27,089 nt of DNA, from assembly GCA_037384885.1 (NCBI GenBank), contig JARRNO010000019.1, positions 1-27,089 on the forward strand. The letters are read 5' to 3'. Source of the DNA: JARRNO01 sp037384885. GTDB lineage: Bacteria > Acidobacteriota > UBA4820 > DSQY01. Both the position numbers and the translations under genes were made by a program. The notes under the pieces were generated by a model. It saw only the letters and a program-made list of their open reading frames with translations. It ran no database searches and had not been told where the DNA came from. This document shows, in pieces, positions 8,001 to 14,783 of this stretch (position 1 is its first letter; each line of letters begins with the position of its first letter).

Positions 8001-8029
8001 ATTATAGCATGGCCCCCCAGGGCTGTCAA
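8001..8029 (-). promoter_or_regulatory. Consensus sigma-70 promoter of tRNA-Pro
   Basis: On the minus strand, TTGACA (8024-8029) and TATAAT (8001-8006) are both perfect matches, separated by the ideal 17 bases. The predicted transcription start is near 7994, about 32 bases before the tRNA 5' end. The -35 box contains the TGA stop codon of the upstream merR gene, so the promoter is embedded at the gene's end. A GC-rich stretch (CCGCCCGCGGG) just after the -10 resembles a stringent-control discriminator. Confidence 0.9.
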
Positions 8030-8391
8030 AAGGGAGGCGTACGGCTTAACAGGGTTTGGAGACGCTTGAGCCCGCGTTCCAGGCGCCCCGTGCCGCGGCC
8101 GCCCGCTTCCTCGCCCGCTCTTTCGCTCTGTCGCTGCTTATCCATGAGGTATTCCCGAGCTCCCTGCGTCGTAAACTTGAGATCATGAAGGAGGTGCTTG
8201 ATTTCCAGAATGAGCCGGATGTCCCTGCGCCGGAACAACCGATGTCCCGACGGGGTTTTTACGGGCGCCAACTGTGGGAACTCCTGTTCCCAGTACCGTA
8301 CCACATGGGCCGGAACGCCCGCCGCCCTTGCCACTTCACCAATCTTGTAATAAAGCTTGTCCGGGATAGATTTCGACCCCTGCTGCCGCAT
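8026..8391 (-). CDS. MerR-family transcriptional regulator
   Basis: Small DNA-binding regulator of 121 aa. The N-terminal winged helix-turn-helix covers about residues 14-80: YYKIGEVARAAGVPAHVVRYWE, then PSGHRLFRRRDI and a helix with IKHLLHDLKFTTQGAREYL. The C-terminal 35 residues are charged and short, with no recognisable effector-binding domain or conserved Cys cluster, so no metal or drug ligand is suggested. It lies 29 bases downstream of ihfA on the same strand, a familiar neighbourhood (ihfA-merR-tRNA-Pro) in deltaproteobacterial genomes as I recall them. The TGA stop is inside the -35 box of the tRNA promoter. Regulatory targets are unknown. Confidence 0.9.
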   Translation of the reverse strand: MRQQGSKSIPDKLYYKIGEVARAAGVPAHVVRYWEQEFPQLAPVKTPSGHRLFRRRDIRLILEIKHLLHDLKFTTQGAREYLMDKQRQSERAGEEAGGRGTGRLERGLKRLQTLLSRTPPF

Positions 8392-8420
8392 GGGCGCACC
8401 GGCTCCCTTCTTGAAGCGCG

Positions 8421-8696
8421 CTACCCTTCTTTCTTGAGAAGGTTCCTCGACGGGATGAAAACCAAACCGTTTCGCGCCGGCACCGGAACCGGAACGCCTT
8501 TCGCCAGGTCCCGTCCCATCCGGGGCTTGCGCCGGACAACCCTGAAGGTGCCAAATCCCGAGAGTACGACATGGCCCTCTTCAACAAGACCGTCCTTGAT
8601 GGAATCAAGCACCTCATCCACAAGAGCCTTTGCCTGAGGAAGGGTGAGGCCCCCATGCGCGCTGTGTACTTTTTTTGCAATATCCAGCCTGGTCAT
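8421..8696 (-). CDS. ihfA: Integration host factor/HU-family DNA-binding protein, alpha-like
   Basis: Nucleoid-associated DNA-bending protein of 91 aa, the standard size. The N-terminal helices (TRLDIAKKVHSAHGGLTLPQAKALVDEVL in outline) precede the beta core LSGFGTFRVVRRKPRMGRD and the DNA-gripping arm with VPVPARN, followed by VFIPSRNLL. The arm Pro and the GRD segment fit IHF-alpha better than HU, but IHF/HU subtype is not certain from one sequence. The ATG has AGGGGA five to ten bases upstream. In many relatives this gene follows pheT; here the upstream neighbour is a divergently transcribed DUF4388 gene, so it must have its own promoter in the 193-base gap (a TTGAAA box is present, but the -10 is weak). 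Confidence 0.88.
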   Translation of the reverse strand: MTRLDIAKKVHSAHGGLTLPQAKALVDEVLDSIKDGLVEEGHVVLSGFGTFRVVRRKPRMGRDLAKGVPVPVPARNGLVFIPSRNLLKKEG

Positions 8697-8808
8697 ATTT
8701 TCCCCTACCTGCTAACAACTTATGACGCTCTCATCCCCTTTTCAACTCAATAGCACAGTCTCTCCCTCACTGCAAACTTCAGAGCCCCAGGCCCGAACCC
8801 GCGCCGGC

Positions 8809-8837
8809 TTGCAGAAACCCGCCCAACACGGTACATT
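8809..8837 (+). promoter_or_regulatory. Candidate promoter of the second DUF4388 gene
   Basis: TTGCAG (8809-8814) and TACATT (8832-8837) are spaced by 17 bases, with partial matches to both hexamers. It would start transcription near 8845, about 45 bases before the GTG start at 8890. It lies in the divergent gap with ihfA. Motif-only evidence. Confidence 0.3.
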
Positions 8838-8889
8838 AACGCTACGAGGCTCGACGGGATTGAACAGCCGGAAGCCATAGGAGAAAACA

Positions 8890-9666
8890 GTGCTGGAAAA
8901 GGGCGATCTGGCCGACACGCCGTTCCCCCTCCTGCTGGCACGGCACAACGACGCCCGCAGCGACGGGACGCTTTCGCTCATCCTGGGCCGCTTCACCAAG
9001 AGGGTCTATCTTCGCTCCGGTGCGGTGGTCTTTGCCTCCTCCGATGACAGGAACGACCGTCTTGGAGAAACCCTTATCCGCCGGGGAATGCTGGGCCTTC
9101 CGGAGTTTCATAGGGCCTCCTCTGAAATGCGCCCCGGCAAACGCTTCGGAGGCCTCCTCGTCGAAAAGGGATTCATGACTCCCAAGAACCTGATCTGGTC
9201 CGTGAAGGAGCAGGTGAAGGAGATTATTTTCTCACTGTTTGACCAGCCCGCGGGGCCCTACACGTTTACTTCAGGGGACGCGGCCGGCGAGGAAGTCATC
9301 ACGCTGAACATGAACACTCCGGAGCTGATCAAGCAAGGCGTGGAGCGGATGGACCGGATCGCGGTCCCCCTTTCGGTTCTCAACCACCCTGACTGCGTGC
9401 TGTCGCTGACGAGGCCCGCCGAATCGGTCCTTTCATCGTTTGCCACAACCACCGAGGAATCTGAAGCCGTTCTTTCGCTCGAAAACCCCGTTGCGCTTGA
9501 AGAGCTCTGCCGCTCCACCTCCATGATCCATTTTTCTCTGATTAAATTTCTATGGGCCCTGCACATCCTGGGAATGCTGAACATCGAACCCGGTGAGGGA
9601 CGCCGCGCACCCAGCCGGGCGGACGATCTGGGCATCACCGCAGAAGACCTGCAGTCTTTGGAATAG
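8890..9666 (+). CDS. DUF4388 (PATAN) domain protein, short form
   Basis: Predicted cytosolic protein of 258 aa. Residues 1-135 form a DUF4388/PATAN domain with FTKRVYLRSGAVVFASSDDR and a following helical segment RLGETLIRRGMLGLPEF, KRFGGLLVEKG and VKEQVKEIIFSLFD. The rest is helical, with no catalytic domain. The GTG start is supported by AGGAG six bases upstream. It shares the same helical extension as the DUF4388 protein encoded at 13662 (compare GKRFGGLLVEKGFMTPKNL with GKRLGKILVEMQVITPKDL), so the two are paralogues. It converges with the ThiD-like gene with only 26 bases between stops. PATAN domains are found in bacterial signalling proteins, often near small GTPases or response regulators. 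The function here is unknown. Confidence 0.8.
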   Translation: MLEKGDLADTPFPLLLARHNDARSDGTLSLILGRFTKRVYLRSGAVVFASSDDRNDRLGETLIRRGMLGLPEFHRASSEMRPGKRFGGLLVEKGFMTPKNLIWSVKEQVKEIIFSLFDQPAGPYTFTSGDAAGEEVITLNMNTPELIKQGVERMDRIAVPLSVLNHPDCVLSLTRPAESVLSSFATTTEESEAVLSLENPVALEELCRSTSMIHFSLIKFLWALHILGMLNIEPGEGRRAPSRADDLGITAEDLQSLE

Positions 9667-9692
9667 GTCGCGGGCCGGCGCAGGCCGTTCGC

Positions 9693-10481
9693 CTACATGG
9701 GGACGGTATGGTTCAGCGGCCCGCTTCCCTTCCCGATCTCAAAAGGATGCTGGGTCGCTTTGGCAATGTACTGCTTCGCCTTCTCGATACACTCACCGAG
9801 CGCGAGCCCCTTGACAAGAGATGCCGCCACGATGGAAGCAAACGTGGTCCCCATTCCGAGCGTGTTGCGCGTCACGATTTTGGACCCGTCGAAAATGCGC
9901 TGATGGCTTCCATCGTACCATAGATCCATGGCTCTCGGTCCCTCAAGATGCCCTCCGGTCACCACCACATTTTCGCAACCCAACTCGCGGATGACCTTGG
10001 CGGCCGCTTTTGCGCCGTTCATGTCTTTCACGGGAACGCCGGAAAGAATCTCCGCTTCCTCCAGGTTGGGCGTCAACACGTAGGCCATGGGAATGATGTT
10101 CTTCTTGAGGGCTTCCACTGCCTCTGGATCCAGGAGTTCGACGCCGCTTTCCGACTTCAGGACCGGATCGACAACCAGGAACTTCTCCAGAGAGAGGGCC
10201 TTGAGCAGCGTTGCCACCATTTCCACATGCGCCGCCGTCGGCAGCAGCCCGAGTTTGACGCCGTGAACAGGCATATCCGTGGCAACCGATTCGATCTGCT
10301 GGCCCATGATTTCGATCGGGATCGGGTGAAGCGCCTGGAGCCCGACAGTGCTCTGTGCGCCCACCGCCGTCACGGCCGCCGCGCCGTAGACCCGGAAGGC
10401 CTGGTAGGTTTTCAGGTCAGCGGCAATTCCATCGGCTCCGCTCGAATCAAAGGCGGAGATGGTCAGGATAGTACGGTTCAT
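9693..10481 (-). CDS. ThiD-like hydroxymethylpyrimidine kinase homologue with altered active site
   Basis: Ribokinase-fold protein of 262 aa that aligns along its whole length with hydroxymethylpyrimidine/phosphomethylpyrimidine kinase (thiamine synthesis). Conserved pieces include VVDPVLKSESG, LTPNLEEAEILSG, VVVTGGHLEG and the C-terminal IGKGSGPLNH. The anion-hole motif is unusual: where the family has NTHGTGCT, this protein reads NTLGMGTT (206-213), so the catalytic Cys is Thr212. The N-terminal substrate loop is also changed (SAFDSSGADGIAAD instead of the usual GSDSSGGAGIQAD). The start is ATG 10481, preceded by GGAGG at five bases; a TTG 15 bases upstream is less likely. No other thiamine gene or TPP riboswitch is nearby. 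It may be a kinase with another substrate or a non-catalytic homologue. Confidence 0.8.
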   Translation of the reverse strand: MNRTILTISAFDSSGADGIAADLKTYQAFRVYGAAAVTAVGAQSTVGLQALHPIPIEIMGQQIESVATDMPVHGVKLGLLPTAAHVEMVATLLKALSLEKFLVVDPVLKSESGVELLDPEAVEALKKNIIPMAYVLTPNLEEAEILSGVPVKDMNGAKAAAKVIRELGCENVVVTGGHLEGPRAMDLWYDGSHQRIFDGSKIVTRNTLGMGTTFASIVAASLVKGLALGECIEKAKQYIAKATQHPFEIGKGSGPLNHTVPM

Positions 10482-10503
10482 GAGGTCCTCCCTCAAGGCG
10501 AAC

Positions 10504-10509
10504 AGTATA
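10504..10509 (-). promoter_or_regulatory. Candidate -10 box for the ThiD-like gene
   Basis: TATACT on the minus strand (10504-10509) matches five of six -10 positions and lies 22 bases before the ATG, giving a short leader that includes the GGAGG ribosome site. No convincing -35 box lies 17 bases upstream. Confidence 0.35.
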
Positions 10510-10725
10510 CGTCACTCGCGCGTGCTCCGAAAGGCTGGCGGGATTCTATCCGGGTCCGCTGTACCGTGGATATCATTTTCATTTCATGGCCATCCTCTCC
10601 AACCCGAAAGGTCCTCCCGAAACAGAAAATCACTTTCCACCGGATGCGGCGACCTCCCCACGAATCTCCGGCGCAACCTTCCAGGGGATGCTTTCCTCTT
10701 TTCCCGCATCGAATGCAACGGATTC

Positions 10726-10755
10726 TTGCCACCTAAACGGCTTCTGGTATACAAT
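10726..10755 (+). promoter_or_regulatory. Promoter for the coiled-coil lipoprotein gene
   Basis: TTGCCA (10726-10731) is followed by TATACAAT (10748-10755). Read as TATACA, the spacer is 16; read as TACAAT, the spacer is 18. Either way both boxes are good matches. Transcription would start near 10762 and leave a 5' leader of about 170 bases. Confidence 0.6.
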
Positions 10756-10930
10756 CCCGCACGGGGGGAGCGCGTTTGGACGCCTGATCGGCGCGGGTGC
10801 GTAAAACCTCCAGCGGCCCAGTTTCAAGAGGTTTTCGTTTGGCTCCGGCCGGCTCTTCGAAGTCTCCCCGGAGCTCGGAAGGCACTCGAGAATGAGCGTT
10901 TTCTGCTCGGATTGCGAAAGGAGAAGCAAA

Positions 10931-11467
10931 ATGCGAAAAGCGTTCGGCGCAGTTCTGATTGTCTCGTTGATCGTCCTCGCGGCCTGCGCCCATCCACCCG
11001 AAAAACAGATCACAGCGGCCAGAAACGCTCTGGCGGAAGCACAGGCCGCAGAAGCGGCAACCTACGCTCCCGACGCGCTTCAAGCCGCCTTGGCCAAATC
11101 TGCCGCACTTGACACCCAGTTGACGAAGAGGACTTACGACAAGGTCGAGCAGCTCGCCAATGAGCTCAAAAAGGCCGCCGAAACGGCCCAGCAAGAAGCG
11201 GTTGAAGGCAAGAAGCAAGCGCAGAAGGACGCCAATGATGCAGTGAATGCCGCCATGGATTCCGTATCGAACGCCAAGGACGCCTTCAAGCACATCAGCC
11301 AGAAGCAATACGAGGCTTTGAAGGGGGAGATGCAGAGCGCCTCCGAATCGCTTCAGACCGCCGAAAACTACCTGCAGAACGGTTCTTACATCAAGGCGAA
11401 ACAAGACGCCGACAAGGCGCAACAGGCGGCGCAAAGCATTCTTGACCAAATCCACGGCAAGAAGTAG
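10931..11467 (+). CDS. Coiled-coil lipoprotein (DUF4398-like)
   Basis: Predicted outer- or inner-membrane-anchored lipoprotein of 178 aa. The N-terminus has a Lys/Arg start, a hydrophobic stretch and a lipobox LAAC, with Cys about 20 residues in. The mature part is almost entirely Ala/Lys/Gln/Glu-rich helix, with ARNALAEAQAAEAATYAPDA resembling DUF4398 lipoproteins, and is likely to form a long coiled coil. The start at ATG 10931 is supported by AGGAG seven bases upstream; an in-frame ATG at 10892 would put 13 non-signal residues before the signal peptide. The gene is monocistronic: its own promoter lies upstream and an intrinsic terminator follows 28 bases after the stop. Such proteins are thought to have structural roles in the envelope; no specific partner is suggested. 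Confidence 0.85.
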   Translation: MRKAFGAVLIVSLIVLAACAHPPEKQITAARNALAEAQAAEAATYAPDALQAALAKSAALDTQLTKRTYDKVEQLANELKKAAETAQQEAVEGKKQAQKDANDAVNAAMDSVSNAKDAFKHISQKQYEALKGEMQSASESLQTAENYLQNGSYIKAKQDADKAQQAAQSILDQIHGKK

Positions 11468-11495
11468 ATCGAGGATTCACCAGAGTCCGGCTTAC

Positions 11496-11528
11496 AGGGG
11501 GCGCCCATTACCAGCGGGCGTCCCCTTT
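11496..11528 (+). terminator. Intrinsic terminator of the lipoprotein gene
   Basis: GGGGGCGCCC (11497-11506) pairs with GGGCGTCCCC (11516-11525) to give a ten-base stem including one G-U pair, with a nine-base loop, then TTTGCT. The stem is strong and the T-tract short. It stops plus-strand transcription just before the convergent rtcB remnant. Confidence 0.8.
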
Positions 11529-11529
11529 G

Positions 11530-12908
11530 CTATCCCTTCAAAACAGCCAACGGCCGCATTTTGGCAACGACCCTACCCAGCCTTGCCCCGCGCACGACTT
11601 CCATGACGCTATCGATATCCTTGTAGGCCTGCGGCGCCTCTTCCTTGATTGCCAGCTTGTCTTCACAGAAGAGCGCCACCCCGTGCATGGCCCGCTTGAA
11701 GTCCTCATCAGGAATCATTCCCGCTTTGATCACCTTCCCGTCCCGCCGTCGCTCGCGTCCGGCCGCCTAAGTACGGCTCATCTTGCGGCCGGCCCCATGA
11801 TTCGCTGAAGCCAGTGCGAATTCATTATCGGGTATTCCGGCAAGAATGTAGGAGGACGATCCCATGCTTCCCGGAATCAGAACGGGCTGCCCCGTCATCT
11901 CGAACCGTGTCCCCGCCATTCTCGCGGCGGAGAAAGCTCTCGTGGCCCCCTTCCTGTGAACCCAGAAATCCATTCCCGCGTGCCTTTCGAATTTAGCGAT
12001 ATTGTGAGGCACGTCATACAGCAGGCCCACACGTGCGTCCTTCTCGTGTTGGAGAATCGCCTTTCTCGCCAAAAGCCAAGAAGATGCCTGTTGGCGAAGG
12101 CCAGATTGGCGCCCGCGTGCATGGCCCCGATGTACGCTTCGCCCTCCCGGGAATCCACCGGCAAAAAGCAAAGCTCCCGGTTGGGGGCGTCCTTCCCCCA
12201 TGTTCTACTCCGGGCCAGGTCCATATATTCGTTCCCCACCTGGTGTCCGAACCCCCGGCTTCCCGAGTGAATCATGATCAGCAGGCGGCCCGACTTGATC
12301 CCCCATTGCAGGGCCGTCTGCTCGTCCTCGATTTTCACGACTTCCTGAAACTCGACGAAATGATTCCCTCCCCCAAGCGTGCCCAACTGGTCGCGGCCTC
12401 TCAGGATCGCGCGTTCGGAAATCCCGTCGAGCCTCCCCGGCATGGACCCGCCGGCTTCAATGCGCTCCCGAAGAGCCGGCTCCTCAGACACATCCAGCCA
12501 ATCCCAGACCGGATGGCTCCGCCCCTTGATCGCCGTCAGCGCCGGAACACCGTATTCAAGAACGGAAAGGAAATCTTCACGGGCCAGGGGGACATTCCGT
12601 TTCCCTCCTCCCAGCGGGACATCCCGCCGGAGAGAACCAGCCATCGCCGCCGCATCGGTTTCCGAAGCCACAAGGTCGGTCGTCAAGACTCTCATGCCGC
12701 AGTTGATGCCATAGCCGACGGCGGCAGGGATTACCACGTCCCGCGTTCCCACGATGCTTCCGATCGGAACTCCGTACCCAGGATGGATATCGGGAGTCGC
12801 AACGACCTTTTCAACCCCTGGAATCCTGCAGGCATCCCGGAGCTGTGATAAGGCGAGCGGGTCTGCGGCAAGTTTGGACGAAATCAACAAGAGGGCCTGG
12901 ACTCTCAT
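11530..12908 (-). pseudogene. rtcB: RtcB RNA ligase, disrupted
   Basis: Homologue of the RtcB tRNA-splicing/RNA-repair ligase (joins 2',3'-cyclic phosphate or 3'-phosphate ends to 5'-OH, with GTP and Mn). The frame starts at ATG 12908 and runs through PDIHPGYGVPIG, GRDQLGTLGGGNHFVEF and MIHSGSRGFGHQVG. Near 12062-12064 the homology moves to another frame, consistent with one lost base in an A-run (coding strand). That frame carries YDVPHNIAKFERH, VHRKGATRAF, IPGSMGSSSYIL and NHGAGRKMSRT, with the guanylylated His. An in-frame TAG follows at 11767-11769, after which coding resumes in the same frame (EEAPQAYKDID, ending in PLAVLKG). The metal-ligand Asp of the GYDINCG motif is Gly67 (GYGINCG). 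Product not expected to be active as it stands; sequencing error is possible for the indel. Confidence 0.85.
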
Positions 12909-12951
12909 ACCCTCTTCCGCTTCGATGATCCTGAAATATTCGGACCCCTAA

Positions 12952-12981
12952 TTCATATCCCCTTCCTTTTCAAAGTATAGT
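12952..12981 (+). promoter_or_regulatory. Candidate lepB promoter
   Basis: TTCATA (12952-12957) and TATAGT (12976-12981) with an 18-base spacer. The -10 box overlaps TATACT on the other strand (12974-12979), which could serve the rtcB remnant. The lepB leader would be about 108 bases and includes the inverted repeat at 12993-13020. Confidence 0.35.
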
Positions 12982-12992
12982 GTAACCTAAGC

Positions 12993-13020
12993 CCCAGGAG
13001 GCCGCCGCTCCCCTCCTGGG
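12993..13020. repeat. Nine-base perfect inverted repeat in the lepB leader
   Basis: CCCAGGAGG (12993-13001) and CCTCCTGGG (13012-13020) form a perfect nine-base stem with a ten-base loop. No T-run follows on either strand, so it is not a standard terminator. The 5' arm contains AGGAGG, an anti-16S sequence, that would be hidden in the stem, but no start codon lies at a useful distance. Confidence 0.6.
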
Positions 13021-13095
13021 CATGCGGAACGGCGGTCCGAGCCTTGTGAGCCGGTCGTTCCTGGAGTAAAATGAAAAACTGGCGAGGCCTTGCAG

Positions 13096-13665
13096 ATGAT
13101 GTTGCGTTCGATATTAAAAACTCTACTCCGGATGGCGGGGATACTTCTCCTGTCCCTGTGTCTTGCCGTCGTTTTCTTCCATTTTGTTTTTCAGCCGTTC
13201 CAGGTCTCTGGGATCAGCATGATGCCCACTCTTCACAACAAGGACTTTCTTCTGGTGGACCGCCTCTTTTTCCGGGACGGCGGACTCGAGCGGGGCGACG
13301 TCGTCATTTTCAAATCGCCCCTCGGCAAACGTTTCCTTGTCAAGCGCATTGTGGGTCTGCCCGGAGACGTGGTCTCCATCCGTAAAGGCTCTCTTTATAT
13401 CGACGGCAAGCTCAGCCACAAGATCGCCCTGGCGGAAGGAGAACGCAGCACCTATCCCCCGGTTAAGGTTCCACCGCATTCCTTTTACTGCCTGGGAGAC
13501 AACACCGCGGTCAGCGAAGACAGCCGCTATTTCGGCTGCATTCCCGAGAAAGACATTTATGGACGCGTACTTTTGCGCTATTTTCCCATCGATCACATGG
13601 GCTGCATCTCCACGCACCCACCCACCGGCCTTAAGATCATCCAGCCGGAACAGGTGAACCGATGA
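13096..13665 (+). CDS. lepB: Signal peptidase I
   Basis: Inner-membrane serine protease that removes signal peptides from exported proteins. One N-terminal membrane segment (about residues 12-32: LLRMAGILLLSLCLAVVFF) anchors it. The periplasmic catalytic domain has Ser41 in SGISMMPTL, general-base Lys83 in VKRIVGLPGD, and the box GDN followed by SEDSRYFG. The length of 189 aa is typical for compact type-I peptidases with a single membrane span. I start at ATG 13096 because GAGG lies eight bases upstream; an in-frame TTG at 13090 is less likely. The stop overlaps the next gene by four bases (ATGA), indicating coupling to the DUF4388 gene. Confidence 0.93.
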   Translation: MMLRSILKTLLRMAGILLLSLCLAVVFFHFVFQPFQVSGISMMPTLHNKDFLLVDRLFFRDGGLERGDVVIFKSPLGKRFLVKRIVGLPGDVVSIRKGSLYIDGKLSHKIALAEGERSTYPPVKVPPHSFYCLGDNTAVSEDSRYFGCIPEKDIYGRVLLRYFPIDHMGCISTHPPTGLKIIQPEQVNR

Positions 13666-14783
13666 CGCCCGAAAAAGCAATCCCCCTTCAAGGCAATTTC
13701 CAAGAACTCGGGCTTCCCGATCTCCTGGACTATCTTCATACGATGGCCAAAACCGGCGTGCTGCTTCTTCGCAACGGGACTGTCACAAAGACCTTGCATT
13801 TCAAAAACGGGCTCGTCGTCTTCGCGACTTCGAACCGGCCCGGCGAGCGGCTCGGTGAAATGCTGCTCGGGAAGGGGGCCATAAGCCGGGAGCAGTTCGA
13901 AGAGGCCGGCGCGCAACTCGGACGTGGCAAACGTCTGGGCAAGATCCTCGTGGAAATGCAGGTGATCACGCCTAAGGACCTGTGGAACGAGGTGCGTGAG
14001 CAAGTCAAGGAAATCGCCTACAGCGTCATTCGGTGGGATTCGGGCTCATTCCACTTTTTCGAAGGCGAGGAGCGCACCGGCGAGAACATCACCACCTCCT
14101 TGACCGTCCCCGAATTACTGCTCGAAGGGCTGCGGCGGATCCAGGAAAAACCCCTCCTCGAAAGCAAGTTTCCAACTTTAGACATCATATTCGAGAGGGT
14201 TCAGCCCCCCCAGCGGCCCAAGAATTTAAGATTTGAAGAATATGAAAAGCACGTTTTCAGGCTGGTGGACGGGACCAGGACCGTTCAGGAAATCTGCGAC
14301 CTCAGTGAAATCGGCGAGTTCGAAACCCTCAAGGTTCTTTTCATTTTTTTCACCATCGGCTTTCTGCATGTGAAGCGCAAAAAAGACCGTTTCGCGGAAG
14401 AGCAGCAGGAATTGCGAGAGGCGAGAACACTGATCAAGAATTACAACGAGATGTTTTCTTTTCTCTATCATTATCTCCTGCGGGAAGTTGGTCCCATCGC
14501 GGAAAACATTTTTGAAAAGTATCTTGGAAAGCTGAAAACCGCTCAGCCCGAGCTTTTCATGAGAGTCAATCTCAGGAGCAACGGCAGCCTTTCCGAGGAA
14601 CGCCTCGTCGAGAATCTCCGAGCGCTTGACTCCAACAAACGTTCATTTTTGATCAAGGGTTTGAACGAATACCTTTACTCCTGCCTGCTGGCGATCAGGC
14701 GCACGCTTGGCGAGGAACACGAAGCAAGCGTTCTATCCACCTTGCGCAGGACAAGAAGTGACCTCTTCGCGCCCTCCCGCTGA
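13662..14783 (+). CDS. DUF4388 (PATAN) domain protein, long form
   Basis: Predicted cytosolic protein of 373 aa. Residues 1-135 carry DUF4388: LQGNFQELGLPDLLDYLHTM, TGVLLLRNG and LHFKNGLVVFATSN, then the helical extension with RLGEMLLGKGAI and VREQVKEIAYSVIRWDSGSF. About 190-245 resembles a small winged-helix-like segment (VFRLVDGTRTVQEICDLSEI). The C-terminal 130 residues are helical, with no known domain recognised. It is a paralogue of the gene at 8890. It is coupled by ATGA to lepB and its 3' end overlaps miaA by 26 bases. Its position between lepB and miaA may be only operon packing. Function unknown; a signalling or scaffold role is inferred from the domain. Confidence 0.82.
   Translation: MTPEKAIPLQGNFQELGLPDLLDYLHTMAKTGVLLLRNGTVTKTLHFKNGLVVFATSNRPGERLGEMLLGKGAISREQFEEAGAQLGRGKRLGKILVEMQVITPKDLWNEVREQVKEIAYSVIRWDSGSFHFFEGEERTGENITTSLTVPELLLEGLRRIQEKPLLESKFPTLDIIFERVQPPQRPKNLRFEEYEKHVFRLVDGTRTVQEICDLSEIGEFETLKVLFIFFTIGFLHVKRKKDRFAEEQQELREARTLIKNYNEMFSFLYHYLLREVGPIAENIFEKYLGKLKTAQPELFMRVNLRSNGSLSEERLVENLRALDSNKRSFLIKGLNEYLYSCLLAIRRTLGEEHEASVLSTLRRTRSDLFAPSR

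Larger units (their letters stand above)
10482..10930. other. Divergent 449-base intergenic region
   Basis: Gap between the ThiD-like gene (-) and the lipoprotein gene (+). I find no protein-coding gene in it: open frames here are short and lack ribosome sites. It holds the -10 box for the minus-strand gene at 10504-10509, a promoter toward the lipoprotein at 10726-10755 and a GC-rich leader. Within the leader, CGCC and GGCG form a small stem around 10780-10792, and CGCAC near 10758 could close with GTGCG near 10799. The long leader (about 170 bases) could hold a regulatory RNA structure, but I do not recognise its class. No TPP riboswitch signature is visible on either strand. Confidence 0.5.

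Noticed and set aside
10482..10725. TPP riboswitch upstream of the ThiD-like gene
   Set aside because: The conserved CTGAGA and downstream ACCTGA elements were not found on the minus strand, and a -10 box close to the ATG leaves no room.
9948..10736. A 262-codon plus-strand frame opposite the ThiD-like gene
   Set aside because: Antisense shadow: its composition (rich in Arg, His, Gln) is typical of non-coding frames, and the minus-strand gene aligns with ThiD across its length.
11767..11769. Pyrrolysine or other recoding of the amber codon in rtcB
   Set aside because: TAG is the normal terminator of several intact genes here, and the gene has two other lesions, so a nonsense mutation or error is simpler.
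12055..12075. Programmed frameshifting in rtcB
   Set aside because: No slippery heptamer such as A-AAA-AAG and no downstream stimulatory structure were seen; a one-base indel in an A-run explains the break.
12033..12848. A 271-codon plus-strand frame opposite rtcB
   Set aside because: Basic, Pro-rich, unlike any family I know; the minus strand carries RtcB motifs in order.
12993..13020. Terminator between rtcB and lepB
   Set aside because: The nine-base stem is perfect, but no T-run follows on either strand; kept as a repeat only.
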